Shown here: piece by piece, positions 6,496-13,042 of the stretch | Numbering within the stretch: the stretch's first letter is position 1 | How the letters are laid out: every line of letters begins with the position of its first letter | Assembly (NCBI GenBank): GCA_016844285.1 | Contig: JAENIS010000033.1 | Location: 1-17,304, forward strand | Reading direction: 5' to 3' | DNA length: 17,304 bases | Source: Dehalococcoidales bacterium | Lineage (GTDB): Bacteria > Chloroflexota > Dehalococcoidia > Dehalococcoidales > UBA2162 | Made by a program: the position numbers and the translations under genes | The notes under the pieces: generated by a model | Told to the model about the DNA's origin: nothing | Databases searched by the model: none | Seen by the model: only the letters and a program-made list of their open reading frames with translations

Positions 6496-7806
6496 CTATG
6501 CCGTGCGGGCCTGGTTTTCGGCGAGTACCGGGCGGCGGGCAATCAGCATCAGTACCAGGGTGATGGCCATCGTTACGGTAAAGGAGAGGAAGGCGATTCG
6601 GTAGCTTCCGGTAACATCAAATACCCAGCCGGCAAATACCGGGCCGAGGACAGTGCCAAAAATCTGGACGAGGTCCATGAGTCCCATGATGGTACCGAAG
6701 TGTTGTCGCCCGAAATACTCCCCCCTGATGGCGTTCATCAATGTGGCCGCCCCCCCATAAGCCGGAGCGTAGATAATGATGAAAGGAATGACCTGCCACC
6801 AGGTTCGGGCGCTGGCCAGGATGAAAAGGCCCAGAGTCATCATCGCCAGGGTAATTACGGATACATACCTCTTCTCCATAATATCGGCCAGGCGGCCAAA
6901 GCCTATCTTCCCCACTACGGAGAGCATCGCAATGCCCCCCAGCATCGTGGCGGCTAACTGAGGGGTCGCCCCAATGTCGATGAGAAAGGGAATCTGGTGG
7001 ATGACGACCGCCGTGGTTACCGTCAGGCGCAGCCCGAATATCGCCGCCAGCAGCCAGAAAACCCTTGTTCGCAGGGCTTGCCGGGGCGTAAAATTTACCT
7101 CCCTGGTTTCCTCTTTCTTGGCTGAGCCTGATGAAGCCGAGTGACCGGCCATGGCTACTTTCGGCTGCTTGCCTACCGGGCTGGTCTCTTTGATTTCACC
7201 ATCAGGCAAGTAGCCATATTGCTCCGGGCGATGCCTCACGACCAGGGCGAGGGGAAGGCCGACGATGAGCATGATAAGACCGAGGAGGGCCGCCGTTGGT
7301 CGCCAGCCATATTGAATCATGAGCAAGGCCAGGAGGGGTACCAGCGTCCCGCCGACGCTCAAACCCGACTGTGCGATGCCGAGGGCCGTGCCTCGTTTCT
7401 TGATGAACCAGTTGGTTATTGCCACCAGGCAGGCTCGGAAGCTACCCACGCTGGAGCCAGCCGCTTTGAAGAGGAATACCAGGTAGAAAACCAGTAGGGA
7501 ATCAACCCGGCCAAGCAAGATAAAGCCGATGCCCATCAGGGTGATACCGAAGAACATCATTTTCCTTGGCCCAAACTTGTCGATGAGGAAACCAGCGATT
7601 GGACTGAGCAGTCCCCCCTCGATGCTGGAAAAAGACATGGCGGCCGATATGGCGGCCCGGGACCAGCCGAATTCGTTGACCAGGGGCATGACGAAGAGAC
7701 CGAAACCGTATAAAGAAAACCCTCCGGAGAGGACGTTGCTAACCGTCGCCGCCAGGACAATCCACCAGCCGTAGAAAATCCCAGGTCTACCCTTGTTCGC
7801 CATCAC
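6496..7806 (-). CDS. MFS transporter, OxlT / monocarboxylate-type
   Basis: This 436-residue protein has the twelve hydrophobic segments of the major facilitator superfamily. The opening FYGWWIVLAAT and the following FGVFV-like segment (YGFGLFVMPLVNEFGWSR) are typical of the oxalate/formate and monocarboxylate branch. DKFGPRKMM after helix 2 is the superfamily loop motif. A charged cytoplasmic loop divides the two six-helix halves near residues 200-240. The substrate is probably a small organic anion but cannot be specified. The start is GTG 7806, 9 nt after AGGAG; ATG 7803 is a possible alternative. It heads the run of minus-strand genes to 3239 and is preceded by an inverted-repeat element at 7832-7995. 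Confidence 0.88.
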   Translation of the reverse strand: MMANKGRPGIFYGWWIVLAATVSNVLSGGFSLYGFGLFVMPLVNEFGWSRAAISAAMSFSSIEGGLLSPIAGFLIDKFGPRKMMFFGITLMGIGFILLGRVDSLLVFYLVFLFKAAGSSVGSFRACLVAITNWFIKKRGTALGIAQSGLSVGGTLVPLLALLMIQYGWRPTAALLGLIMLIVGLPLALVVRHRPEQYGYLPDGEIKETSPVGKQPKVAMAGHSASSGSAKKEETREVNFTPRQALRTRVFWLLAAIFGLRLTVTTAVVIHQIPFLIDIGATPQLAATMLGGIAMLSVVGKIGFGRLADIMEKRYVSVITLAMMTLGLFILASARTWWQVIPFIIIYAPAYGGAATLMNAIRGEYFGRQHFGTIMGLMDLVQIFGTVLGPVFAGWVFDVTGSYRIAFLSFTVTMAITLVLMLIARRPVLAENQARTA

Positions 7807-7831
7807 GATAGGTGACTCCTTTTGGTAGTAT

Positions 7832-7995
7832 GAGGTTGTTTAGTAGCCTATCTCCCTAACCCCCTCCGTTATCAAGGGAAGGACATCACTCTCCCTAATA
7901 GAGAGTTGAAGAGGGGCTAGTGCCCCTCTTCAATGTCTTTCCCCCTCTCCTCGTAGGAGAGGGGGATTAAGGGGGTGAGGTTGATAAACAACTGT
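7832..7995. repeat. Inverted-repeat intergenic element, family with GTTTAGTA ends, copy 1
   Basis: The ends are imperfect inverted repeats: GGTTGTTTAGTAGCCTA at the left, and GTTGTTTATCAACCT on the opposite strand at the right. Inside are three perfect hairpins in a row: 7888-7893 with 7901-7906, 7906-7917 with 7922-7933 (12 bp, loop TAGT), and 7941-7951 with 7955-7965 (11 bp of CCCCCTCTCCT). The last two modules and both ends recur at 10801-11139 and 12398-12779. It lies between the MFS_3 pair and the OxlT-like gene. No target duplication is clear. Confidence 0.75.
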
Positions 7996-8079
7996 TAGTA
8001 TCCCATTTTACTGCGATTCTTGTTTAGCAACAAGTGAGGCAGCAATATCGTAAATATTTGGTCTTTTATCGGGAGGCGG

Positions 8080-9375
8080 CTATTGCAGCTTGCGAAGCCG
8101 GGGTACGAAGATTAATGTCAGGATACAGAAGAAAACGAGAAGGGTGGCAAACCCGCCGATAGCCCACTCCACCCCGATGCCTTCAGCTAGCAGACCAGCA
8201 GCAAAAGTTCCCAGGCTACTCAAGCCCTGGTCCATCATTAAGAAGCTCATCACCCGGCCGCGGTACTCATCCTTGGCGTAGTTCTGGAGCATAGTATTAC
8301 CCAGGGCCATGCGTCCCGTCTGTCCCAGACCAACCACGGCCATCATAATCAGGGAGAGGGACCATGTAGTGGAAAAGGAGAAGGCGATCAGCGCCAGGCC
8401 CATAATGAGGCCACTGACCAGAAGCATGACGCCGCGCCTCCTGTTGGGTAAAGAGGCGATGGTAAAGGCGGCCACCATGGCACCGGCTCCGGAGAGACTC
8501 ATCAATAGACCTAATCCTTTGGCACCCACCTTCAGGATGTCGTCAGCGAAGATGGGCAGCATCATCTGGTAGGGCATGGAGAGAAGGACGGCGAAGAGAG
8601 TGAAAACCAGAACCATAAGGACAGCAGGTTCCTGCCGGATGTATTTCAAACCCTCGGCGATATCGGCCAGGGCGCCGCTACCGCGGAGAGTCATCGTGCC
8701 GGTCAGTGGCATCAGAGCAATCAAGGCGGCGCCCAGGAGATAGAGAGCCGTCATTGTATAAAAGACGGCCTGAAAATCAAAGGCGTCAATGAGGAAGCCG
8801 GCCAGGGCCGGCGCCAGGAAACGAAGGGTATTCATCTCCAGGCTGCTCAGGGCAATGGCATTCATGACCTGACGGTCACCGACGATTTCCAGGATGATAG
8901 CCTGGCGCGAGGGCATGGTCAGACCCATGAGTATCCCCTGGAGGACCGAGTTAGCCATGAGAATCCACCACGAGCCAGGGTGGTCAACACTCAGATAGCC
9001 GGTGGTCAGCGTCAGGGCGACGGTGAGGGAGACGGCAGCAAATCCGAACAGACCAACAATAATGACGAGCTTTTTCTGCACCCGGTCGGCAATAACGCCG
9101 CCGAAAAGAGAAAGCAAAATCATGGGTATGGCGGTAGCCAGAGCCATGAAGCCAAGGAGAGCGGCGGAGCCGGTCAGCCGGTAGAGGAGCAGCGAACGGG
9201 TTATCATCTGCATATTCATCGCTGCTGTCCAGCCGACCATGCCGCCGAAATAGAGGCGGAACACCGGATTCTTCAGCGAGCTGAATGTCTTCAGGTTGCG
9301 CAGGGAGATTCTGCCTCCCCCGCCCCGGCCCATATCGAAGCTTGTGTCTTGGTTCTGGTCGTTTTTGTTTTTCAT
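8080..9375 (-). CDS. MFS_3-type exporter (EntS-like), second of a tandem pair
   Basis: This 431-residue major facilitator protein has twelve predicted membrane segments. FRLYFGG at the first helix, GGVIADRVQKK after helix 2, and the MPSRQAI and APALAGFLID segments are typical of the MFS_3 branch, which includes the enterobactin exporter EntS and macrolide exporters. It probably exports a small lipophilic or siderophore-like compound by proton antiport; the substrate is unknown. The ATG lies 6 nt after the stop of its upstream paralogue, and GGAG within that gene's last codons serves as the ribosome site, so translation is probably coupled. It resembles its neighbour strongly along its whole length, including the shared ending FVPRLRKLQ/FVPRLRRLE, which marks a tandem duplication that has since diverged. 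Confidence 0.9.
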   Translation of the reverse strand: MKNKNDQNQDTSFDMGRGGGGRISLRNLKTFSSLKNPVFRLYFGGMVGWTAAMNMQMITRSLLLYRLTGSAALLGFMALATAIPMILLSLFGGVIADRVQKKLVIIVGLFGFAAVSLTVALTLTTGYLSVDHPGSWWILMANSVLQGILMGLTMPSRQAIILEIVGDRQVMNAIALSSLEMNTLRFLAPALAGFLIDAFDFQAVFYTMTALYLLGAALIALMPLTGTMTLRGSGALADIAEGLKYIRQEPAVLMVLVFTLFAVLLSMPYQMMLPIFADDILKVGAKGLGLLMSLSGAGAMVAAFTIASLPNRRRGVMLLVSGLIMGLALIAFSFSTTWSLSLIMMAVVGLGQTGRMALGNTMLQNYAKDEYRGRVMSFLMMDQGLSSLGTFAAGLLAEGIGVEWAIGGFATLLVFFCILTLIFVPRLRKLQ

Positions 9376-9381
9376 TACCGG

Positions 9382-10683
9382 TTACTCCAGCCGCCGTAGT
9401 CGAGGCACGAAGATGGCAGTCAGCACTGATAGCAAGACAAGGGCGATGGCAAGGCTGCCCAGGGACGCAGGTGCACCGGCGGCCTCCGCCAGCAGAGCGG
9501 CCGCGAAAGTAGCTACATTCTGTAAGCCGAATTGCATCATGTAGATGCTCATTACCCGTCCCAGGTAGGCGGGCTTGGCATAGGATTGGAGAAGCGTATT
9601 CCCCAGTGTTAGCCATGCTGCCTGTCCCAGGCCGACGAAGATAATTGAGGCCAGGGAAAGGGGCCATGAGTGCGAAAAGGAGAAGACTACCAGTGCCAGA
9701 CCCGAAACCAGGCCACTGGCGATTAGCATCATGCCTCGCTTACGGTTGGGTAGGGAGGCAAGTACCAGGGAGACTAACATGGCGCCAATGCCGGAGGCGC
9801 TCATCAGTATGCCCAGACCGGTCGCTCCGACTTTGAGGATGTCCTCGGTGAAGATTGGGGCCAGGGTCATGTAGGGCATCGCCAGAACGACAGCTAAAAG
9901 GCTGAAAACAATGGTTACCAGAATCGCGGGTTCATGACGGATATAGCGGAAGCCCTCTTTGATGGCGCCCAGGGTACCACTGGTACGGACACTTATCCGG
10001 CTGGTCAAGGGCAGGAAAGCAATGAAGATGGCACCGGTAAGAGACAGGCCAGCCATAGCGTAAAAGACAGCGGCAAAACCGAAATGGTCAATGATGAATC
10101 CGGTCAGGGCCGGGGCAAGAAAACGGAGGGTGTTCATCCCCAGGTTGTTCAGCGCGACGGCATTCATGATATGCTCCGCACTGACAATCTCAGCCACGAT
10201 GGCCTGACGGGAAGGCAACATCAACCCCATAACCCCTCCCTGAAGCACGGAGGCGACCAGCAGCACCCACCATGAACCGGGCCGTTCCGGGCTGACGTAG
10301 CCGGCGGTGAGCATCCAGGCAAGAGCCAGGGAAATAATTGCCGAGCCGGTCTGACTGGCGACCATAATGTACTTCTTCTGTACCCGGTCAGCGAGGACAC
10401 CGCCTAAGAGAGAAACAAAGAGCCAGGGTACGGCGTTCACCAGAGACATCACCCCTAAGATGGTGGCTGAGCCGGTCAATCGATAGACGAGCAGGGAGCG
10501 AGCCAACATGTCCATGTTCATCGCGCTCCACTGCCCGGCGCTGCCGATGAAGTAGAGACGGAAGGTGGCACTCCGGAATGAGCTGAATGTCTTTATTATA
10601 CCCAGGGTCATTCTCTCCCGGATACCCTTGTCTCTCCCAGGTTTAATGTCTACGCCATGTGAGTCGATAGTTTTATTATTCAT
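9382..10683 (-). CDS. MFS_3-type exporter (EntS-like), first of a tandem pair
   Basis: This 433-residue major facilitator protein shares family signs with its downstream paralogue: FRLYFIGS in helix 1, GGVLADRVQKK after helix 2, LPSRQAI and APALTGFIID. A polar N-terminal extension of about 30 residues precedes helix 1. Export of a hydrophobic compound is the likely role. No biosynthetic gene or regulator adjoins it to name the cargo. The two proteins could work separately or as a heteromer, but single-chain function is the rule for this family. The start codon ATG 10683 has only a weak GAGG about 14 nt upstream. A plausible promoter is at 10761-10789, and a repeat element begins just beyond it. 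Confidence 0.9.
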   Translation of the reverse strand: MNNKTIDSHGVDIKPGRDKGIRERMTLGIIKTFSSFRSATFRLYFIGSAGQWSAMNMDMLARSLLVYRLTGSATILGVMSLVNAVPWLFVSLLGGVLADRVQKKYIMVASQTGSAIISLALAWMLTAGYVSPERPGSWWVLLVASVLQGGVMGLMLPSRQAIVAEIVSAEHIMNAVALNNLGMNTLRFLAPALTGFIIDHFGFAAVFYAMAGLSLTGAIFIAFLPLTSRISVRTSGTLGAIKEGFRYIRHEPAILVTIVFSLLAVVLAMPYMTLAPIFTEDILKVGATGLGILMSASGIGAMLVSLVLASLPNRKRGMMLIASGLVSGLALVVFSFSHSWPLSLASIIFVGLGQAAWLTLGNTLLQSYAKPAYLGRVMSIYMMQFGLQNVATFAAALLAEAAGAPASLGSLAIALVLLSVLTAIFVPRLRRLE

Positions 10684-10760
10684 CAGTCAGCGGGCGGCCT
10701 CTTTATTTTCAGGTGTAATCTCATCTTCTGACCGGGTTTGCAGTTGCCGACAAGGCTTTC

Positions 10761-10789
10761 ATTCTACGCTGATAATTCCGCTAAAGCAA
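10761..10789 (-). promoter_or_regulatory. Possible promoter of the tandem MFS_3 genes
   Basis: On the minus strand TTGCTT (10789-10784) and TAGAAT (10766-10761) are 17 nt apart. The -10 box matches 5 of 6, the -35 only 3 of 6. Transcription would start near 10754, leaving a leader of about 70 nt before ATG 10683. Confidence 0.4.
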
Positions 10790-10800
10790 ATCCGTGGATT

Positions 10801-11139
10801 GAGATTACTTAGTAACCTATTCCCCTGTCTTCTTCCTTTTGTAAGGGAAGAGGGTGTAAGAGAAGAGAGGGGTATCGTCCCTCCAGATGCCTGCCACCAT
10901 AATGGATAGTTAGAGAGAGGTAAACTCTCAAATATGACGAGGGGAGTTTAGGCGGGCGGTAGCCCTCTTAAATCCTTCTCAAGTCTCCCTTTACAAAATG
11001 GAGAAGCGTGCGACAGATTATTCGGCTAATCAATAAAAGGGAGTAGCCTGCGAAGAGGGGCTAAGCCCCTCTCTTTTTATTTCCCCCTCTCCTTAGAAGG
11101 AGGTGGATAAAGGGGGTGAAGTTAATTACTAAGTGTCTC
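10801..11139. repeat. Inverted-repeat intergenic element, family with GTTTAGTA ends, copy 2
   Basis: The left end GAGATTACTTAGTAACCTAT and the complement of the right end (GAGACACTTAGTAA) form an imperfect terminal inverted repeat. Internally, ccttttgtaaggga (10836-10849) pairs with tccctttacaaaa (10986-10998), and aaactc (10922-10927) pairs with gagttt (10944-10949). The hairpin gaggggctaagcccctc and the ccccctctcc...gggggtga end module match the copies at 7832 and 12398. TCTCAAATATG (10926-10936) is shared exactly with copy 3. Together with 11140-11400 this forms the gene-free gap between the MFS_3 and crotonase genes; open frames here lie within the repeat and encode nothing recognisable. 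Confidence 0.75.
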
Positions 11140-11168
11140 ATAATAGTCTGTATGCGTTAAATAACTGT

Positions 11169-11233
11169 CTTTCCAGCGTAAGCTGGAATCCAGGGCGGTT
11201 AGGGGTATCTGGATTCTGGCCTTCGCCAGAATG
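11169..11233. repeat. Short palindromic repeat of a third type
   Basis: CTTTCCAGCG-TAAGCTGGAATCCAG at the left and its imperfect complement at 11209-11233 form a 65-bp palindrome with small hairpins in each arm (tccagcgtaagctgga; ctggccttcgccag). Elements of this look are widespread in bacterial genomes. Only this copy is seen in the window. Confidence 0.5.
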
Positions 11234-11355
11234 GCATGCTTCTATTTGCATAGCATCACTCATGTCCTGGTTCATTCTATAAAGAGAGTATTAGTAACAA
11301 TCACCGAAGAAAGGAAAGGTATGATTGGTGGGCGTTATCCTCGTAAAACTAATTA

Positions 11356-11389
11356 AGCCAAGGAGCCTGCTTAGGCAGGCTCCTTGGCT
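11356..11389 (-). terminator. Strong hairpin after the crotonase gene, probable terminator
   Basis: A perfect 15-bp stem (11356-11370 with 11375-11389) closes a 4-nt TTAG loop, starting 20 nt after the stop of the minus-strand crotonase gene. On that strand the stem is followed by TAATTAGTTTT, a moderately T-rich tail, as expected for an intrinsic terminator. The plus-strand side has no T-run. Confidence 0.65.
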
Positions 11390-11409
11390 CGGTGTGTTAA
11401 GTTTGGCGG

Positions 11410-12288
11410 CTAGTATTTCGCTCCGTCTGCCTTGAATTTGTCATCTCTCAGTTTGAGCATTTCCTTCACTCCGCCCTGACCTAGTGCTGTGGCTCGGTTT
11501 TCGTTCCATCTCTTGGCTTCATCACTGGAGTGGGATAATTCGTGAATCAAGAAATGATACTCGTAGGCCATTCTCTGCCCCATCAAATCCCAGGCATGGT
11601 TTAACGAGTTCTTGACCAGGCCGACAGCCACCGGCTGGTTGAGAGCAATCTTCCGTGCCAGTTCAAGAGTCGTTGCCTCCAGCTTGTCTCTCGGCACTAC
11701 CTCTTCGACGAAGCCGAGTCTCTTGCCTTCCTGGGCGCTGATTGGTTCACCCGTCCACAGTATTCTCTTGGCTTTCCTGAAGCCGATATCGTAGGGGTGA
11801 TAGAGAACTTCGACGGCAGCGGGCGTCATCCGCAGCACCGGGTCGATGAACTGGGCGTCGTCAGAGGCGATTATCAGGTCACACATGGCAGCGTTCATCC
11901 AGCCACCGGCAATGGCGTTGCCCTGCACCATGGCGATGGTCGGCTTGCTGCAGTTACGGATGTCCAGGCACTGCCGCAAATAGATGTAGGTCTCTCTCTT
12001 AAAGCGCATCTCCATGCCGGTAAGCTTGGTATCCAGTGCCTGCCCCAGCACGGTTTCTTTGTGGGCTGGCTCCCCGGCACCACTCATATCGTGGCCGGCA
12101 GAGAAATCCTTACCGACACCACCAAGAATGATTACCCGCACGGTCTCGTCAAGGTCGGCTTTGATAAAAGCGTCCGTCATCTCAGAAAACATCAGAGCGT
12201 CTTGAGCATTGCGTTTCTCGGGGCGGTTCATCATAATCTTGACGATGCCTGGTTCTACGGTCTCATAAAGCATTCTTTGGTATTTCAT
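11410..12288 (-). CDS. Crotonase-fold (enoyl-CoA hydratase/isomerase family) protein lacking both hydratase glutamates
   Basis: The 292-residue protein has the crotonase fold: NRPEKRNAQD near residue 21, the oxyanion-hole segments SAGHDM (63-68) and GNAIAGG (123-129), and MCDLIIASDDAQF. Family members bind acyl-CoA thioesters and stabilise an enolate. Aligning by the CD of MCDL, the position of the hydratase Glu144 is Met131 and that of Glu164 is Val151, so ordinary hydration of enoyl-CoA is unlikely. Isomerase, hydrolase, dehalogenase or decarboxylase chemistry is possible. A C-terminal extension after about 265 (KEMLKLRDDKFKADGAKY) is charged. The start has GGAGG 7 nt upstream, with a good promoter at 12355-12383. 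The gene stands alone between repeats, with a hairpin terminator. Confidence 0.88.
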   Translation of the reverse strand: MKYQRMLYETVEPGIVKIMMNRPEKRNAQDALMFSEMTDAFIKADLDETVRVIILGGVGKDFSAGHDMSGAGEPAHKETVLGQALDTKLTGMEMRFKRETYIYLRQCLDIRNCSKPTIAMVQGNAIAGGWMNAAMCDLIIASDDAQFIDPVLRMTPAAVEVLYHPYDIGFRKAKRILWTGEPISAQEGKRLGFVEEVVPRDKLEATTLELARKIALNQPVAVGLVKNSLNHAWDLMGQRMAYEYHFLIHELSHSSDEAKRWNENRATALGQGGVKEMLKLRDDKFKADGAKY

Positions 12289-12354
12289 CTTCTTTCCTCC
12301 GGTTAATTATTTCTCAGCCTTAGTCAAGGACTGGGGGCAGGCTGTAGTTAGCGT

Positions 12355-12383
12355 ATTATAACGTCTCTTTTTGAATTGTGCAA
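12355..12383 (-). promoter_or_regulatory. Promoter of the crotonase-family gene
   Basis: On the minus strand a perfect TATAAT (12360-12355) lies 17 nt after TTGCAC (12383-12378), a 3-of-6 -35 match. Transcription would begin near 12348 and leave about 60 nt of leader with a GGAGG site. The repeat element at 12398 starts about 15 bp upstream of the -35 box. Confidence 0.55.
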
Positions 12384-12397
12384 CACCAGCAGTGTTA

Positions 12398-12779
12398 AGA
12401 TTGTTTAGTAACCTATCAACCTTGCCCTCTTTCCTTACAAAGAGCTTTGCATCAAAAGTGGGTCCCTCCATGTTACCCTGAGCGTAATGAAGGGTCTTGG
12501 GGTGGTGGAGACTACTGGCTCACTGCCGCCCTCATGCCCAGATTCTTCGTCGCTTCGCTCCTCAGAGTGACATTTGATACAAGACCCTTACAAAGGAAGG
12601 GAGGTGATAAGAGAAGGGCTTCGCTCCTCTTAGCAACCCGCCTTTGTAAGAAAGACCTAGAGAGGCGAAGTCTCAAATATGGCGGGGAGAGCTTGAGAGG
12701 GCTAACGCCCTCTCAAAAACACCTTCCCCCTCTCCTGAAAGGAGAGGGGGATAAAGGGGGTGAGGTTAACAAACAATCT
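12398..12779. repeat. Inverted-repeat intergenic element, family with GTTTAGTA ends, copy 3 (interrupted)
   Basis: Left end AGATTGTTTAGTAACCT (12398-12414) and the complement of the right end, AGATTGTTTGTTAACCT, agree at 15 of 17 positions, the best-preserved terminal repeat of the three. The inner pairs are cttacaaagg (12587-12596) with cctttgtaag (12641-12650), the hairpin gagagggctaacgccctctc, and ccccctctcct with aggagaggggg. It shares TCTCAAATATG (12671-12681) with copy 2. A separate palindromic element is inserted at 12443-12585. Together with 12780-13042 it makes up the gene-free gap; an open frame across it is repeat-derived. Confidence 0.8.
12443..12585. mobile_element. Nested 143-bp palindromic element with 10-bp target duplication
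   Basis: The segment is bordered by an exact 10-bp direct repeat, CCTTACAAAG at 12433-12442 and 12586-12595. Removing it with one repeat copy gives ttccttacaaaggaaggg, close to the matching place in copy 2 (ttccttttgtaagggaag). Its own ends are imperfect inverted repeats (CTTTGCATCAAAAGTG against CTTGTATCAAATGTC). The body holds a second pair, ccctgagcgtaatgaagggtct and the complement of agattcttcgtcgcttcgctcctcag, partly matching. It has no coding capacity, so mobilisation would need a transposase in trans. Confidence 0.7.
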
Positions 12780-12886
12780 CGTTTTGCTACCAAAGGCATT
12801 GGTTTTTGAGTAAAAGGCTCTAATAGTGAGATGATAATGTTTAAGAAACAGGGCATGAGATGACGATAAAGCGGGTGAACAATTCT

Positions 12887-12914
12887 TTTACAGTTGAGGC
12901 TGCTGTGCTACAAT
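12887..12914 (+). promoter_or_regulatory. Promoter of the HTH-propeller gene with a structured leader
   Basis: TTTACA (12887-12892) and TACAAT (12909-12914) are 16 nt apart, each 5 of 6. Initiation near 12921 leaves a leader of about 120 nt before ATG 13043. A small hairpin (TGGGC-AACA-GCCCA, 12936-12949) lies near its start. A lone TTGACA at 12978 has no suitable -10 box. Confidence 0.5.
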
Positions 12915-13042
12915 AAACTAAATCGGGATGTTTTGTGGGCAACAGCCCAGCAACAAGATGAGCTTTCCTCCAGTTAATTGACATAATCTATTAACATTCA
13001 ACGCCAGTTATTTGTGTTCTTACGGGAATATGGTGAGTTAAT

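Noticed and set aside
7825..8000. Target-site duplications around the GTTTAGTA-type elements
   Set aside because: I compared the flanks of all three copies and found no consistent direct repeat, so mobility of this family is unproven.
11321..11356. Tiny plus-strand ORF (MIGGRYPRKTN) after AAAGGAAAGG, next to a hairpin
   Set aside because: Eleven codons with a chance-level ribosome match are not enough; the adjoining hairpin is better explained as the terminator of the minus-strand crotonase gene.
12447..12809. Plus-strand open frame of 120 codons
   Set aside because: It runs through the nested palindromic elements and its translation follows repeat structure, not protein-like composition.
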